DNA of 64,000 nt from Hoylesella marshii DSM 16973 = JCM 13450 (GCF_000146675.1 NZ_GL397214.1:2068023-2132022), one strand, 5' to 3'. Positions 14,397 to 24,966 are shown, counted from the first letter of the stretch. Notes: a model not told the origin generated them from the sequence alone. Translations and numbers: made by a program.

Positions 14397-17024
14397 TCAG
14401 AGACCGGCCAGCTCTATCACTTTATCTATGGCGGCGTTGATACCATCGAGATTCTTGCCTCCGGCAGATGCGTAATGGGGTTGACCGCCGCCACCTCCGC
14501 CGATGAGTTTTGCTGCTTCGCGCACCATTTGGCCTGCGTTGAGTTGTTGTTCTTTCACCATATCGTCGCTTAGCATGATGCTCAACAGGGGCTTTTCGTG
14601 AGCTGTAGAACCCACGACGCAGAGGAGATGTTGGGGAATGGCTTCGCGAATTTTGAATACAAGGTCTTTAGCAACCTGTGCCTCGATGGGCAACACGGCT
14701 TTCACCACTTTGATACCGCGGCGTTCAACAGCACGTTCTATGAGCATACTCTTCATCCGTTCCACCGCTTGGGCTTGGAACTGTTCTATTTCTCGCCGCA
14801 TATTGTCGTGCTCATCCATGTATTTTTCGAGTACGGTGCGTAGGTCTTTCGCATTGTTAAAGAGGGCTTTGATGTCGCGCAAGGTATCTTCCACGCTGTA
14901 GAACATTTCTTCGCAGAGTTTGCCTGTCAAGGCTTCGATACGTCGGATGCCTGCGGCTACGGAACTTTCACTCACGATTTTAAACATGCCTATTCGTCCG
15001 GTACTTGCAGCATGGATACCTCCGCAGAACTCACAGCTGGGTCCGAAGCGCACCACACGCACTTTATCGCCGTATTTCTCACCAAAGAGCGAGATGGCAC
15101 CCATTTGCTTTGCTTCTTCAATGGGTGTGTCTCTATGTTCGTCGAGCGGAATGTCTTGACGTATCATGGCGTTCACCATGCGTTCCACCTGTCGCAGTTC
15201 GTCGTCTGTTACCTTTTGGAAATGGGAGAAATCGAAGCGCAATGTGTCTGCGGAAACATAGGAGCCTTTCTGCTCCACATGCTCTCCGAGCACCTGTTTG
15301 AGTACATAGTCGAGCAGATGGGTTGCCGTATGGTTGGCTGCGCTGGCAGCTCTTTTTTCCGTATCTACGCAGGCCATGAAGTTTGCCTCAAGGTTTTTGG
15401 GCAATGCGGACACGATATGGATGCTCTGGTTGTTCTCCCGTTTCGTGTCAATCACTTCCACTGTTTCGTCTTCGCTCACAAGTACGCCGGTGTCGCCCAC
15501 CTGTCCTCCCATCTCTCCATAGAAGGGTGTATAGTCTAATACCAGCTCAAAATACGTATTCTTCTTTTGGGTTACTTTCCGGTACCGTAAGATATGGCAC
15601 TCGTGTTCGGTGTAATCGTAGCCTACGAACTGCTGTTCTCCTTGGCGAAGTGCTACCCAATCTGAGTTTTCCACCTGTGCGGCATTGCGTGCACGGTCTT
15701 TCTGTTTCTGCATCTCGGCATTGAATTGAGCCTCGTCCACACTGTAACCATGCTCACGACAAATCAGTTCGGTCAAGTCGAGCGGGAAGCCATAGGTATC
15801 GAAAAGGCGGAAGGCCTGCACGCCATCGAGCACCTTTCGTCCTTCCGTCTGCATGCGTTCAATCTCGGCAGTCAGTAGATTGATTCCTTTCTCCAGTGTT
15901 CTGAGGAAAGAGTCTTCCTCTTCTTTCATCACGCGACCGATGAGTTCGCGTTGTGCGGGCAGTTCGGGATAAGCGTCGCCCATCTCTTTGATGAGCACGG
16001 GAAGCAAGCGATGGAGGAATGCTTCCTTTTGTCCGAGAAACGTATAGGCGTATCTCACTGCCCTGCGGAGTATGCGGCGAATCACGTATCCGGCCTTTGC
16101 ATTGCCCGGCAACTGCCCATCAGCGATGGAAAAAGCTACTGCCCGAAGGTGGTCGGCCACCACACGCATGGCTACGTCGGTCTGCTCTTCTGCACCGTAA
16201 GTAATGCCCGAAAGTTTCGTTATCTCACGGATGATGGGCTGGAAGATGTCGGTATCGTAGTTGCTGTTTTTGCCTTGAAGGGCACGCACGAGACGTTCAA
16301 AGCCCATGCCGGTATCAATGACTTTCATTGAAAGCGGTTCGAGAGCACCGTTGGCCTTACGGACGTACTGCATGAAAACGATGTTCCATATCTCAATCAC
16401 TTGCGGATTGTCTTTGTTCACCAGAGCGGCACCGCTGATTTCTGCTTTCTCTTGGGGGGTGCGGGAATCGAGATGAATCTCCGAACACGGCCCGCAGGGT
16501 CCCGTGTCGCCCATTTCCCAGAAGTTATCATGCTTGTTTCCTTTTATAATATGGTCAGCCGGCAGGTGTTTCTCCCAATAAGATGCTGCTTCGGAGTCAT
16601 ACTCCAACTGCTCTTCGGGCGAGCCTTCAAACACGGTGACGTAAAGGTCTTTCGGGTCGAGTTGCAAGACATCCACGAGATACTCCCATGCGTAGTCGAT
16701 GGCTTCCTTTTTAAAATAGTCGCCGAAGCTCCAGTTTCCGAGCATTTCGAACATGGTATGGTGGTATGTATCATGCCCCACCTCCTCAAGGTCGTTGTGC
16801 TTTCCGCTCACGCGAAGACACTTCTGCGAGTCTGCTCTGCGTCGGGGCTCGGGATTGCCGGTGCCTAAGATAATATCTTTCCATTGGTTCATACCCGCAT
16901 TGGTGAACATAAGCGTGGGGTCATCTTTTATCACCATAGGGGCGGAAGGTACGATGGTATGTCCTTTCTCCTCAAAGAACTTTTTATACGAGTCGCGGAT
17001 TTCGTTGGCTGTCATTGCTTTCAT
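14397..17024 (-). CDS. alaS: alanyl-tRNA synthetase
   Basis: The enzyme charges tRNA-Ala and edits mischarged Ser or Gly. The 875 residues contain the class II catalytic core ([47 protein letters not shown]), the editing domain with zinc ligands (HTATHLL and CEFCGGIH), and the C-terminal domain ending in a glycine-rich [15 protein letters not shown] segment as in other AlaS proteins. Length is normal. A second ATG at 17015 (MTANEIRDS) may be the real start, since homologues begin there. The gene is divergent from a MerR regulator, and the two promoters overlap completely at 17057-17092. Confidence 0.97.
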   Translation of the reverse strand: MKAMTANEIRDSYKKFFEEKGHTIVPSAPMVIKDDPTLMFTNAGMNQWKDIILGTGNPEPRRRADSQKCLRVSGKHNDLEEVGHDTYHHTMFEMLGNWSFGDYFKKEAIDYAWEYLVDVLQLDPKDLYVTVFEGSPEEQLEYDSEAASYWEKHLPADHIIKGNKHDNFWEMGDTGPCGPCSEIHLDSRTPQEKAEISGAALVNKDNPQVIEIWNIVFMQYVRKANGALEPLSMKVIDTGMGFERLVRALQGKNSNYDTDIFQPIIREITKLSGITYGAEEQTDVAMRVVADHLRAVAFSIADGQLPGNAKAGYVIRRILRRAVRYAYTFLGQKEAFLHRLLPVLIKEMGDAYPELPAQRELIGRVMKEEEDSFLRTLEKGINLLTAEIERMQTEGRKVLDGVQAFRLFDTYGFPLDLTELICREHGYSVDEAQFNAEMQKQKDRARNAAQVENSDWVALRQGEQQFVGYDYTEHECHILRYRKVTQKKNTYFELVLDYTPFYGEMGGQVGDTGVLVSEDETVEVIDTKRENNQSIHIVSALPKNLEANFMACVDTEKRAASAANHTATHLLDYVLKQVLGEHVEQKGSYVSADTLRFDFSHFQKVTDDELRQVERMVNAMIRQDIPLDEHRDTPIEEAKQMGAISLFGEKYGDKVRVVRFGPSCEFCGGIHAASTGRIGMFKIVSESSVAAGIRRIEALTGKLCEEMFYSVEDTLRDIKALFNNAKDLRTVLEKYMDEHDNMRREIEQFQAQAVERMKSMLIERAVERRGIKVVKAVLPIEAQVAKDLVFKIREAIPQHLLCVVGSTAHEKPLLSIMLSDDMVKEQQLNAGQMVREAAKLIGGGGGGQPHYASAGGKNLDGINAAIDKVIELAGL

Positions 17025-17056
17025 TATCCTTCATTGATTAATTTCTGTTTAAAAGT

Positions 17057-17092
17057 TTTGCAAAGATACCGAGTTTTCAGTACTTTTGCAAA
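17057..17092. promoter_or_regulatory. interlocked divergent promoters of alaS and merR
   Basis: Both strands carry perfect promoters in the same 36 bases. Rightward: TTTG 17057-17060, 20 bases, TACTTTTG 17081-17088. Leftward: TTTG (17092-17089), 20 bases, TATCTTTG (17068-17061). The -33 box of each promoter touches the -7 box of the other, so two polymerases cannot bind at once. Confidence 0.8.
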
Positions 17093-17128
17093 TAAATCAT
17101 CCCATTGTTTTATAAAAGCCAGACATTT

Positions 17129-17476
17129 ATGCCGCTCCATCCCGACAAGAACTTGAAACTCTATTACTCCATACGCGAAGTGGCTCATATGCTGGATGTT
17201 TCTGAAAGTACGCTGCGGTATTGGGAGACCGAATTTCCGCGTTTGAGACCCAAGACCACAGCCAACAAAGTGCGCCTTTACACCGAGAAAGACATTCAAC
17301 AACTGAGATTGATACATAATTTGGTAAAGGTGCGTGGTTTCAAGCTGTCTGCCGCACGAAAGATGTTGAACGAGAATCGCGACGGAAGCGAACGAAGTGC
17401 GGAGCTATTAGATACACTTATTCATATACGTGCGCAACTGCAAGACCTGAAAAGGAAACTTGATGGCTTGGTATAA
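17129..17476 (+). CDS. MerR-family transcriptional regulator
   Basis: The 115-residue protein has a MerR-type winged helix-turn-helix at residues 11-75 (YYSIREVAHMLDVSESTLRYWE, then RLRPKTTANKVRLYTEKDI) and a short coiled-coil C-terminus. It lacks the cysteine-containing effector domain of metal-sensing MerR proteins, so no ligand can be proposed. I take the ATG at 17129; a TTG at 17105 would add eight unlikely residues. The gene is divergent from alaS and shares its promoter region. Similar small MerR proteins are common next to housekeeping genes in Bacteroidota. Confidence 0.85.
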   Translation: MPLHPDKNLKLYYSIREVAHMLDVSESTLRYWETEFPRLRPKTTANKVRLYTEKDIQQLRLIHNLVKVRGFKLSAARKMLNENRDGSERSAELLDTLIHIRAQLQDLKRKLDGLV

Positions 17477-17551
17477 ACGGATGGCATGTCGATACAAAGC
17501 AGGCGGTATGCTGAGCCGCCACGGGCTTTCCATAGACGGTAAAACGTTTTT

Positions 17552-17875
17552 TCAATCTTTGAAATAGGCCGATATACCGTAAAGCGGTATGTTTTCCATC
17601 CATTCCTGCTCCACATATCCTTTCATGGAGATACGAAGTCCTTTCAGGCACGCATCGGGATGACCGTCTATATAGGTCTTCATGGAGCGTGCTCTCACAT
17701 TCTCTTCTGCTTTTACCTCTATGGGAACAATGCGTTCTTGCTGCTGAACAACGAAGTCTATCTCTGCCGGCGTAGCATCGCTACTCCAATAGTAAGGCTT
17801 CATTTTCTTTGCTACAAGTTGTTGTAAGACAAATTGTTCGGTAAAAGCCCCTTTGAATTCTTTAAAAACATGGTA
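17552..17875 (-). pseudogene. C-terminal remnant of a DUF4143-type ATPase
   Basis: The reading frame encodes the tail of an AAA-type ATPase of the AAA_14/DUF4143 group: FKEFKGAFTEQFVLQQL, PYYWSSDATPAEIDFVV, RIVPIEVKAEENVRARS. Full proteins are near 400 residues; only about 105 remain. Homology starts abruptly at about 17870, exactly where the inverted family B repeat begins (TGGTATCAA end), and the P-loop part is absent. The frame can be read back to a stop at 17876-17878 inside the repeat. The gene was therefore cut by repeat insertion or by recombination between repeats. Confidence 0.75.
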
Positions 17876-18360
17876 TCAATATACACTACGATGTGCCTCT
17901 TTCAAAGCCTCTTTCCGCCTTATGAACGAGTAGAATGTATATTGTTGGAAATCGCAACTACATACCATTAATGATTGAAAGGCAAGCGCTGGAGGCGCGT
18001 AAGATGTCAGCCCAAGGCAACGCCTTGGGCTGAGAAAATGCTAAGCGCTGAAACGAAGTTCGCCGTGCGAAGCAAAGGCAAAGTGCGAAAGACCTTTTTA
18101 TTTCATCTCCATATATATAGATGAACGGGATGTGTCGCACTTACAGCGCTCCATTTAGGGGAACATCATATACCCAGCGCTATGCGCTGGGCTGACATCT
18201 TACGCTCTTGCAGAGCTTACTTGGGGAAATGTTATCTACTCGGTGCTGCGCGCTGGGCTAATATGTTATGCGCTTGCAGCGCTTACTTGGGGAAATGTTA
18301 TCTACTCGGTGCTGCGCGCTGGGCTAATATGTTACGCGCTTGCAGCGCTTATCCTGCGCC
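17870..18360 (-). repeat. composite hairpin repeat family B, copy B3 (inverted)
   Basis: Bases 17870-18030 are nearly the reverse complement of 4545-4700. The rest carries the GTCGCACTTACAGCGCTC arm, a CCCAGCGC/GCGCTGGG hairpin, and two further degenerate copies of a 60-base block (ACTTGGGGAAATGTTATCTAC) at about 18219-18340. Together with A3 it fills the gene-free stretch 17876-18664. Confidence 0.75.
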
Positions 18361-18376
18361 TCATCACATTATAATA

Positions 18377-18459
18377 TACGCGAGTTCGGGATAAGGTTAT
18401 CTAGCCTGTAAGCCCCTTTGGGGCTATTAGATAAGAATCTCTTATCCCGAACTTGCATA
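18377..18459 (+). repeat. MITE-like repeat family A, short copy A3
   Basis: An 83-base element with TACGCGAGTTCGGGATAAG and CTTATCCCGAACTTGCATA ends and a GCCCCTTTGGGGC core. It looks like an internal deletion of the long form. It abuts B3 in the same relation in which A1 abuts B1. Confidence 0.8.
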
Positions 18460-18504
18460 TTGGATATAAACAGTTGGAATACAGACGGATAGCGATAAAA
18501 ATGA

Positions 18505-18596
18505 AAAAGCATAGCTTTTAGCGTGTAAAAGCTATGCTTTGAGGATATCGAAGCTAAGGTTTCAGCGGGTGAAAGGATAGCTTTTGACTATCGTGT
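18505..18596 (+). repeat. repeat family C copy 2
   Basis: Two AAAGCATAGCTTTT-type palindromes joined by GTGTAAAAGCTATGCTTTGA and AAGCTAAGGTTTCAGCGGG-like linkers. The order is the same as at 34387-34470. Confidence 0.7.
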
Positions 18597-18664
18597 GCTT
18601 TGTTGTTGTTTTCCTACAACGTCAGGATGCAACAATTAGCGGTTCTTTCCTTTCGTCAGACAAT

Positions 18665-19498
18665 TTACCAAACAAACGGTAGGGTCACAGTGCCGTCGTC
18701 TTCATAAGACACCTGTTTGGGGTATTTGTTTTCATAGAACGACCATGTAAACTCTTCGGCTGTATCATTGTCTGTTTTTGCTTGTACCGGCAAATGACGG
18801 GTGGCATGTCCGAGAAGACCAGCCCAATAGGCAAACTCTAAATCCCCCAAATCGATGTTGAACATAAGACCGAAGAACATAACGCAACCTTTGTTCTCAT
18901 AAGGGGTAGAAAGGCCAGGTCTCAGATAGTCTATTTTCGTCGTTGTGGAGTGACTGTGTGCACCTTTTGTCGTTGTTGTTGTGCTGACAATGTCGCCTTC
19001 CTTGTATTGAATGCGTGTTGTCTGCTCTTCCTGTTCGTTTGTTTCGACATTCAGCAACCTGCCTTCTTCATCGTAAGAAAGTCTCCATGCACCCAAAGAA
19101 GTTTTGCCTTTGTGTGTGTATTTGTGTTCGCAGTACGACACGAATCGGTCTTTGTTCAGATACAAGTCAAACGTATCTTTTACGCCATCGTGAATTACCG
19201 TCATGACAACATTAGGTCTTTTTTCAACACGCGAGCCCTTCTTGTCCATGTATTCGAATGTGACTTCATTGAAATTAGGGGCTGATACAAACTTAACAAC
19301 ACGCCCGAACTTGTCGGTTGTCACGTCTGCATCGACAGCCTTTTTAGGTAATCCGCCCTTAAATACTTTGGTAGGATGGATGTCTGTCAATGTTTCTTCT
19401 CTGCCATTGTTGTCGTTATTGCTGCTGCACGATGTGCCGACAACGGTTGCTGCTACGGCCATTAAGCCGTAAAAAACATGTTTGAAATTTACTCTCAT
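18665..19498 (-). CDS. DUF4595-like surface lipoprotein
   Basis: From the ATG at 19498 the product is 277 residues. The signal peptide ends in a lipobox (VVGTSC), so the cysteine is lipidated and the protein is membrane-anchored. The body is a run of beta-strand segments of the kind KFGRVVKFVSAPNFNEVTFEY and WRLSYDEEGRLLNVET, typical of Bacteroidota DUF4595-type proteins. The last part contains a hydrophobic MFFGLMFNIDLGDLEFAYW stretch. The upstream ATG at 19540 would put lysines ahead of the signal and is rejected. A TACCTTTG -7 element lies at 19538-19545 without a clear -33 box. Function unknown. Confidence 0.7.
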   Translation of the reverse strand: MRVNFKHVFYGLMAVAATVVGTSCSSNNDNNGREETLTDIHPTKVFKGGLPKKAVDADVTTDKFGRVVKFVSAPNFNEVTFEYMDKKGSRVEKRPNVVMTVIHDGVKDTFDLYLNKDRFVSYCEHKYTHKGKTSLGAWRLSYDEEGRLLNVETNEQEEQTTRIQYKEGDIVSTTTTTKGAHSHSTTTKIDYLRPGLSTPYENKGCVMFFGLMFNIDLGDLEFAYWAGLLGHATRHLPVQAKTDNDTAEEFTWSFYENKYPKQVSYEDDGTVTLPFVW

Positions 19499-19630
19499 TT
19501 CTTTTTTCTTTTTTAATGGGTTTAAGTAATTCGCGGGCAAAGGTAATGATTTTCAGTGAGAATCATACCTTTTGCAACGAAAAAAGTAATAAAGCAGCTG
19601 ATGGAAAGCCGGCAACGGCATGGGCATGGA

Positions 19631-21781
19631 TTATGAAAAGAGTCTCCAAACGAATGCGATAAGCGAGGTGGCGATGATGCCCAACACCAAGGGCAGCAAG
19701 GTGGCGAGTGCTGTCCACTTTACGCTTTTGGTCTCCTTGTATATCGTGTAAATCGTGGTACTGCACGGATGGTGCAGCAGACAGAACACCATGAGACAAA
19801 CGGCTGTGAGCAAGTTCCACCCGCCCAGCGTGAGAATATCCTTTGTCTGCTCGGCCGTTCCCTCCATCAATACGCCTGCCGCTGCGGCATCTGTTTGTCC
19901 TAAAACAAGCAGAGTGAGCATCAGTATCGTGGGTATCACTATCTCATTGGCGGGAATCGCTAAAAGATAGGCCAGCAGAATGACGCCGTTCAATCCCATG
20001 ACCCAGCCCGGCGTATCGAGTGCAGCTATCAGATATTGCGCTATGCTTTCACCACCGATGGTGAGATTGCAACACAACCAAATGACAGCCCCTGCGGGAG
20101 CAGCAAACACAATGGCACGCCAAAGCACGATAAGGGTACGGTCGATGAGCGAAGTGTAAAGCGTTTGCAACAGTTGAGGCGGTCTGTAAGGCGGTAACTC
20201 GAGGTGGAATGTGGACACTTCACCACGCAGCACGGTACGCGAAAGCACCCAAGAACTGCCGAACATGAACCCTACACCGGTTAAGACAATGCCCATGACG
20301 GCCACCAACGATACCAGACTGCTGTATTGATGGGGAACGGCAGCACCGATAAAGAGCGTAGACAGCAGTATCTGTGTAGGCCAACGGCCGTTGCAAAGCG
20401 AAAAGTTATTGGTGATGATGGCAATCAATCGTTCGCGTGTACTGTCGATAATGCGTGTTGAAACCACACCGGCGGCATTGCATCCGAAGCCCATGCTCAT
20501 GGTGAGTGCTTGTTTGCCGTGGGCACCGGAACGACGGAAGAGTTCGTCTAAGTTGAAAGCCACGCGGGGCAGATAGCCGAAATCTTCGAGTAAAGTGAAA
20601 AGGGGAAAGAAGATGGCCATGGGGGGCAACATGACGGAAACCACCCATGCGGTAGTCAGGTAGATGCCGTCTACAAACAATCCGGTTACCCATGCAGGGG
20701 CATGCGCTGCCGTAAAGAGTTGTTGGAGCCAAGGGTGGATGATACCTACCAGCAGTTCGTTGAGCCAGTCTGACGGGTAGTTGGAGCCGATAATGGTAAG
20801 CCAGAATACAAAAGCGAGCAGGGCTACCATGATGGGAAAGCCCCAGAAGCGGTGGGTAAGTATGCGATCGAGTTTGATATCCAAAGGTAACCGGCCATGA
20901 TTGTCGGGTTGTTGCACGACCGCTTGGCAGATTTCTTGTGCGCGGGCATAGATTTCCTCCATCCATTGGTCATGGAAATTACTGCCCATCTGCAAGTGAA
21001 TCTCTTCGGCAAGGGCGTTGAGTTCGGCATTTCCAAATTGTTTTTGTACGCCAGCATCGCTTTCAATCAGTCTGAAAGCTATCCATTCGGCATTTCTTAC
21101 GTGTGGGTATGTCTCGCTCACCCGCTGTGCCAACTGTTTGATAGGTCGTGCCGCGGCCGGAGGCAGGTCGATGTTGCGGAAGGGTTTACACATGTATTCG
21201 CCCGTGGCCACTTGGCGGGTGAGGTCGAGCAGCTGGTCGATACCCTTTCCGGAGCGTGCCGAACAACCTGCCACGGGTATGCCCAAGCGGCGTGAAAGGG
21301 CATTCAGGTCTATAGAGATGTTGTTTCTCTTCGCTTCGTCGAGCAGGTTGACGCACAACACGGCTTTGTCTGTAATCTGCAACACTTGCAGAATCATGTT
21401 CATGTTGCGTTCCAATCGCGTGGCATCGGCCACCATCACGGTTACGTCGGGTTGTCCGAAAAGGATGAAGTCGCGGGCTATCTCCTCGTCTTCGCTGGTA
21501 GAGGAGAGCGAATAAGTGCCCGGCAAATCCACGATTCGATAGGTTTCATCCTGATAAGTAAAAAATCCTTCGGCCTTTCCGACAGTCTTTCCCGGCCAAT
21601 TACCCGTGTGTTGTTTCAATCCGGTCAAGGCATTGAAGACCGTGCTTTTGCCCGTGTTGGGGTTACCGGCTAAGGCAATGACGTAGCGTTCGTGGTCGGC
21701 CTGCGTGCCGCGGCGGTGCAGGCTGTGCATGGCAGCTTGCGGACAACCTGCGCAAGGGGATGTATGGGGAGTTTTATTCAT
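19631..21781 (-). CDS. feoB: ferrous iron transporter FeoB
   Basis: FeoB is the GTP-dependent ferrous iron importer of the inner membrane. The 716 residues begin with a CxxCxxC-like segment (CAGCPQAA), then the G domain: GNPNTGKST at 39-46 (G1), [10 protein letters not shown] (G3) and a GDI helical part. The membrane half has about ten segments with the two Gate motifs (for example [17 protein letters not shown]). I take the start at 21781 because the 38 residues upstream lack homology. It lies 64 bases downstream of the DtxR-FeoA gene on the same strand, and the two probably form a self-regulated iron uptake operon. Confidence 0.95.
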   Translation of the reverse strand: MNKTPHTSPCAGCPQAAMHSLHRRGTQADHERYVIALAGNPNTGKSTVFNALTGLKQHTGNWPGKTVGKAEGFFTYQDETYRIVDLPGTYSLSSTSEDEEIARDFILFGQPDVTVMVADATRLERNMNMILQVLQITDKAVLCVNLLDEAKRNNISIDLNALSRRLGIPVAGCSARSGKGIDQLLDLTRQVATGEYMCKPFRNIDLPPAAARPIKQLAQRVSETYPHVRNAEWIAFRLIESDAGVQKQFGNAELNALAEEIHLQMGSNFHDQWMEEIYARAQEICQAVVQQPDNHGRLPLDIKLDRILTHRFWGFPIMVALLAFVFWLTIIGSNYPSDWLNELLVGIIHPWLQQLFTAAHAPAWVTGLFVDGIYLTTAWVVSVMLPPMAIFFPLFTLLEDFGYLPRVAFNLDELFRRSGAHGKQALTMSMGFGCNAAGVVSTRIIDSTRERLIAIITNNFSLCNGRWPTQILLSTLFIGAAVPHQYSSLVSLVAVMGIVLTGVGFMFGSSWVLSRTVLRGEVSTFHLELPPYRPPQLLQTLYTSLIDRTLIVLWRAIVFAAPAGAVIWLCCNLTIGGESIAQYLIAALDTPGWVMGLNGVILLAYLLAIPANEIVIPTILMLTLLVLGQTDAAAAGVLMEGTAEQTKDILTLGGWNLLTAVCLMVFCLLHHPCSTTIYTIYKETKSVKWTALATLLPLVLGIIATSLIAFVWRLFS

Positions 21782-21845
21782 TCTATATATAATTATGAGA
21801 GGATAAAAGAAAAGCGGCCGACGACGGGCGACGGCATGCGGATGG

Positions 21846-22826
21846 TTATGGATTGGCAACGAGAACGTAGCGTGCTTGGTCGTGGCGGAGGGCAATGGCG
21901 GTGCCTCGAATGATGTAGGCTATAGGATTGCCGAGCGGACTTTTCATATCAATGCTTACGCTGCTGCCCTTTACGAAGCCGAGGTCCATGAGCCGACGCC
22001 TCAGCGCACCGCGGCACGAAGGCGACAGCCCCACGATGAGTGCCTGTGTGTCAGGAGTGAGACGGGTAAGCCGGTAGGCGGAGGTTTCAATGTTGCAGCG
22101 GGCTTCTTCTTCGGTGATTTCCACCTTATTCATCGCCTCTTGTGCGGCAAGGGGCAGGGTGAAAGTCTCGCCTTCGTAAGTGAAGGTGAAGCCATTGCTG
22201 TTGATTCGAGTAACGAAGATAATGGAATTTTGGGTCAGTCCTTTTTCGGTAATAACGGTGAAGAGCGCCTTGTTGTCGTCTTCCACGTGGGTGATGCGCC
22301 ACCACGATTGTTCTTTGAACGGGCGGGCGGTATCTTCTTTGGGCGCAATGGCCAACGAATGGGTAGGGATAGGGTCGCCGTGAGGGTCGTAGAGCGGGTT
22401 TCCGAGCAGCGAAACGATACGTTCCTGTTCGGCATCCGTCATCTTATGCTCCATTCGGTGTGCCCTTTCGTGCCATTCGGGAGGAGCGTAGCCGGAATGT
22501 TCGGCCAGATATTGTTCGTAGATACGGTGGGCGCGGATGAGTTTCAGGGCGTGGGTGCGCCCTTGGGGAGTGAGTTGCAGGGTGTCGGTCATCGAGATTT
22601 CGCGCTGCAAAAGGAGCGTTCCGATGATGCCGGCGAGCTCTTCGCGACTGATGCCCATGGTCTTTCCCGTGGCATAGGTCTGCTCTACGGAGAGGTTTCC
22701 GCCCTGCTCATAGAGCAGTTTCAGAAAGTCTTCCTGCAGTTCTTTCTTGTCGGTCGGCTTGTGTTTCTTCAGCGAGCAGTTGGCCAGCGAGAAGAAGTTG
22801 ATGGCACTTTGAATGGATTTTATCAT
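21846..22826 (-). CDS. DtxR/MntR-family regulator fused to a FeoA domain
   Basis: The 326-residue protein has an N-terminal DtxR-type winged helix (about residues 30-105) and the dimerisation part ([31 protein letters not shown]) with metal-ligand His and Glu residues. A middle region of unclear fold follows. The C-terminal FeoA/SH3-like domain is at about 255-325 ([29 protein letters not shown]). It replaces a separate feoA gene: no other FeoA occurs in the window. It probably senses ferrous iron or manganese, represses feoB and may also supply the FeoA partner function. A TACCTTTG -7 element is at 22850-22857. Confidence 0.88.
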   Translation of the reverse strand: MIKSIQSAINFFSLANCSLKKHKPTDKKELQEDFLKLLYEQGGNLSVEQTYATGKTMGISREELAGIIGTLLLQREISMTDTLQLTPQGRTHALKLIRAHRIYEQYLAEHSGYAPPEWHERAHRMEHKMTDAEQERIVSLLGNPLYDPHGDPIPTHSLAIAPKEDTARPFKEQSWWRITHVEDDNKALFTVITEKGLTQNSIIFVTRINSNGFTFTYEGETFTLPLAAQEAMNKVEITEEEARCNIETSAYRLTRLTPDTQALIVGLSPSCRGALRRRLMDLGFVKGSSVSIDMKSPLGNPIAYIIRGTAIALRHDQARYVLVANP

Positions 22827-22922
22827 GTGTGGGGTCTCTCTATTTCCTGCAAAGGTAGAGATTTTATCGGAAGACGATATGCTTTTAAAGAAGTTTATAT
22901 GCAGCTTTTGTAAAAAGACGGG

Positions 22923-24026
22923 TCAGCTGCGGAAAGCGTTGAGGGCTTCTGTAATAGCGTGAATCTCGGTATCGGAAAGGGCGGGATGTAAGGGAATGCT
23001 GAGTTCTTCGCGGTGAATCTGTTCTGTGACGGGTAGCGAAAGCGTGTGCCACTCGGGGTAACAATCCTGCCGATGGGGCGGGATGGGATAATGGATGAGG
23101 GTTTCGATGCCGCAATCGGCGAGGTATTGCTGCAAGCGGTCTCGGTCTTTGCACAGCAGGGGATAGATGTGGAAGACGTGAGCGTCGGGTTCTGCCATGT
23201 CGGGAAGTTGCAGGCGCGGGTTGCAGATGTTGTCGGCATAGTAGCGGGCGATGGTCTTGCGGCGGGCGTTGTCTGCGTCGAGATATTTTAATTTCACGGA
23301 GAGTACGGCGGCTTGAAGCTCGTCGAGGCGGCTGTTTACACCTCGATAAGGAAACACATACTTGCGTGAGGAACCGTAGTTGCCCAGCGCGCGAACGATG
23401 TCGGCCAAGCGATGGTCGTTGGTTGTCACGGCTCCGGCATCGCCGAAGGCTCCGAGATTCTTGCCCGGATAGAAGCTGTGGGCGGCGATGTCTCCCAAAC
23501 TACCCGTCCGTCGGCCTTCAAACAGACAGCCGTGTGCCTGCGCATTGTCTTCGATGAGCTTGAGACCATGGCGTTGGCAGATGGTTGCAAGGGTGTGGTT
23601 GTAGGCGCATCGGCCGTAGAGATGTACGAGCAGAAGGGCGCGGGTGCGAGGGGTAATGGCGCGTTCCACGAGCGAATGGTCTATTTGAAACGTGTCAATC
23701 GCAGGTTCGACCAGCACGGGCGTGAGACCGTTTTCCGTGATGGAGAGGATGGAGGCAATGTAGGTGTTGGCGGGAACGATGACTTCGTCGCCTGCACGCA
23801 TCACTCCCATCTCAATATAAGCGCGGAAGATGAGTGTCAACGCATCGAGTCCGTTGCCGCAGCCGATGCAATGATGGGTGCCGATGTAAGCGGCATAGGC
23901 GTGCTCAAAGGTCTCGACGGCCGGTCCTAACAAGTAACGGCCGCTGTCGGTCACGGCAAGAACGGCCTCACGGTATTCATCGGCGTGCATGGCCGTTATC
24001 TTTTGAAGGTCGAGGTATTTAATCAT
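22923..24026 (-). CDS. fdtB: dTDP-3-keto sugar aminotransferase (FdtB/DegT family)
   Basis: This is a PLP-dependent DegT/DnrJ/EryC1/StrS aminotransferase of 367 residues. It has GCGNGLDAL for the phosphate-binding loop, EDNAQAHG with the PLP-ring Asp, and SFYPGKNLGAFGDAGAV with the Schiff-base lysine. With an FdtA-like ketoisomerase two genes upstream it probably installs the 3-amino group on a dTDP-6-deoxy-3-ketohexose (Fuc3N or Qui3N). The ATG at 24026 is chosen: the 85 codons upstream in this frame are the shadow of the preceding gene. It overlaps that gene by eight bases. Confidence 0.88.
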   Translation of the reverse strand: MIKYLDLQKITAMHADEYREAVLAVTDSGRYLLGPAVETFEHAYAAYIGTHHCIGCGNGLDALTLIFRAYIEMGVMRAGDEVIVPANTYIASILSITENGLTPVLVEPAIDTFQIDHSLVERAITPRTRALLLVHLYGRCAYNHTLATICQRHGLKLIEDNAQAHGCLFEGRRTGSLGDIAAHSFYPGKNLGAFGDAGAVTTNDHRLADIVRALGNYGSSRKYVFPYRGVNSRLDELQAAVLSVKLKYLDADNARRKTIARYYADNICNPRLQLPDMAEPDAHVFHIYPLLCKDRDRLQQYLADCGIETLIHYPIPPHRQDCYPEWHTLSLPVTEQIHREELSIPLHPALSDTEIHAITEALNAFRS

Positions 24027-24966
24027 AGAGCGTCCATTCGTAAGCATCGTAACACATGCCGCGGCCGCCCAATCCCTCTTTTTGGAAGATGAGCGAGGCA
24101 TTGAGATAAGAGCCTTCGTGTTCGGTGGAGCGCCCGAAGTCGAAGAAGCGGTAGCGGTCGGTGTCGATTTGGTTGAAAATGGTGTGATAAAGGGCGTCCA
24201 TCGCGCCGATTTTCTTGCCCTCTTCGGTGGACGAACTATATTGGGCATGGACGACTTGGGGCGTGAGATAGAGCACGACACCTGCGATGATATTGCCGTC
24301 GTGATAAGCGTTGTAGAGGACGATGTTGTCGGGGAAGCGCGCGTGGAGCAGGCGGATTTCGTCTAAGGTGTGGACGGGTCGGACACCGTATCTGTGGCTC
24401 AGATTGTCGGTGAGTATCTGCCAAAAGGGAGCGAAGTCGTCTGCTTGTTCCACGGTGATGCCGTTTTGCTGTGCCCGCGCCAAGGCTCTGCGGCGCACGC
24501 GTTCCCATCTGAGCGGGTGGGATAGGTCGATGACCGAGGCGATGTCTCGTGCGACGAGCCGCGCATGGCCTGTGCGGAAGAGCGCGTAGAGGTCTTCTTC
24601 GGCGGGCAGGCAGTGGTATATCCACGGCATGACTTTGTAGTAGACCTGCCGGATGCCGTCGGCACGCAGCAGTTCGGCCAATTCTTGGAAGAGCACAACG
24701 GTGTCGGCAGCTGTGGTATGGGCGTCGGTGATGAGGCCGCCGTAGGTCAATCCGCCGTGAGAAAGCAAGCGGTCGCCTTCTCTGTGGGCAGGCAGCAGGG
24801 CGTAAAGGCGGCCGTTGCGATAGGCCATCAGCGAATGGTCGGCGAATCGGTCGGCGTGGTAATCCATGTAGCGGCGGTCGAACAGAAACGTACCGTTTTT
24901 GGATTGTGCCACGAAAGCATTCCATTCGTCGTGCCGGCGGTCGTCGTATCGTCTTATTTCAAACAT
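24019..24966 (-). CDS. FemAB/GNAT-type acyl transferase in the amino-sugar cluster
   Basis: The 315-residue protein resembles the FemAB or Acetyltransf_6 group of double-GNAT transferases: MFEIRRYDDRRHDEWNAFV at the start, a first GNAT half with LPAHREGDRLLSHGGLTYGG, and a second with AGVVLYLTPQVVHAQYSSS and FFDFGRSTE. These enzymes acylate amines using acyl-CoA or aminoacyl-tRNA. It sits between the ketoisomerase and the aminotransferase genes with overlaps of 13 and 8 bases, where dTDP-Fuc3NAc clusters normally carry a hexapeptide-repeat acetyltransferase. It probably acylates the new 3-amino group. The acyl donor is not known. Confidence 0.75.
   Translation of the reverse strand: MFEIRRYDDRRHDEWNAFVAQSKNGTFLFDRRYMDYHADRFADHSLMAYRNGRLYALLPAHREGDRLLSHGGLTYGGLITDAHTTAADTVVLFQELAELLRADGIRQVYYKVMPWIYHCLPAEEDLYALFRTGHARLVARDIASVIDLSHPLRWERVRRRALARAQQNGITVEQADDFAPFWQILTDNLSHRYGVRPVHTLDEIRLLHARFPDNIVLYNAYHDGNIIAGVVLYLTPQVVHAQYSSSTEEGKKIGAMDALYHTIFNQIDTDRYRFFDFGRSTEHEGSYLNASLIFQKEGLGGRGMCYDAYEWTLYD

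Noticed and set aside
20406-20966. 186-codon frame on the minus strand inside feoB
   Set aside because: It is an alternative-phase shadow of feoB, rich in Arg, His and Pro as expected for such frames.
22923-24281. Longer start for the aminotransferase (452 codons)
   Set aside because: The extra 85 codons are the out-of-frame shadow of the FemAB-like gene; homology begins at the ATG at 24026.
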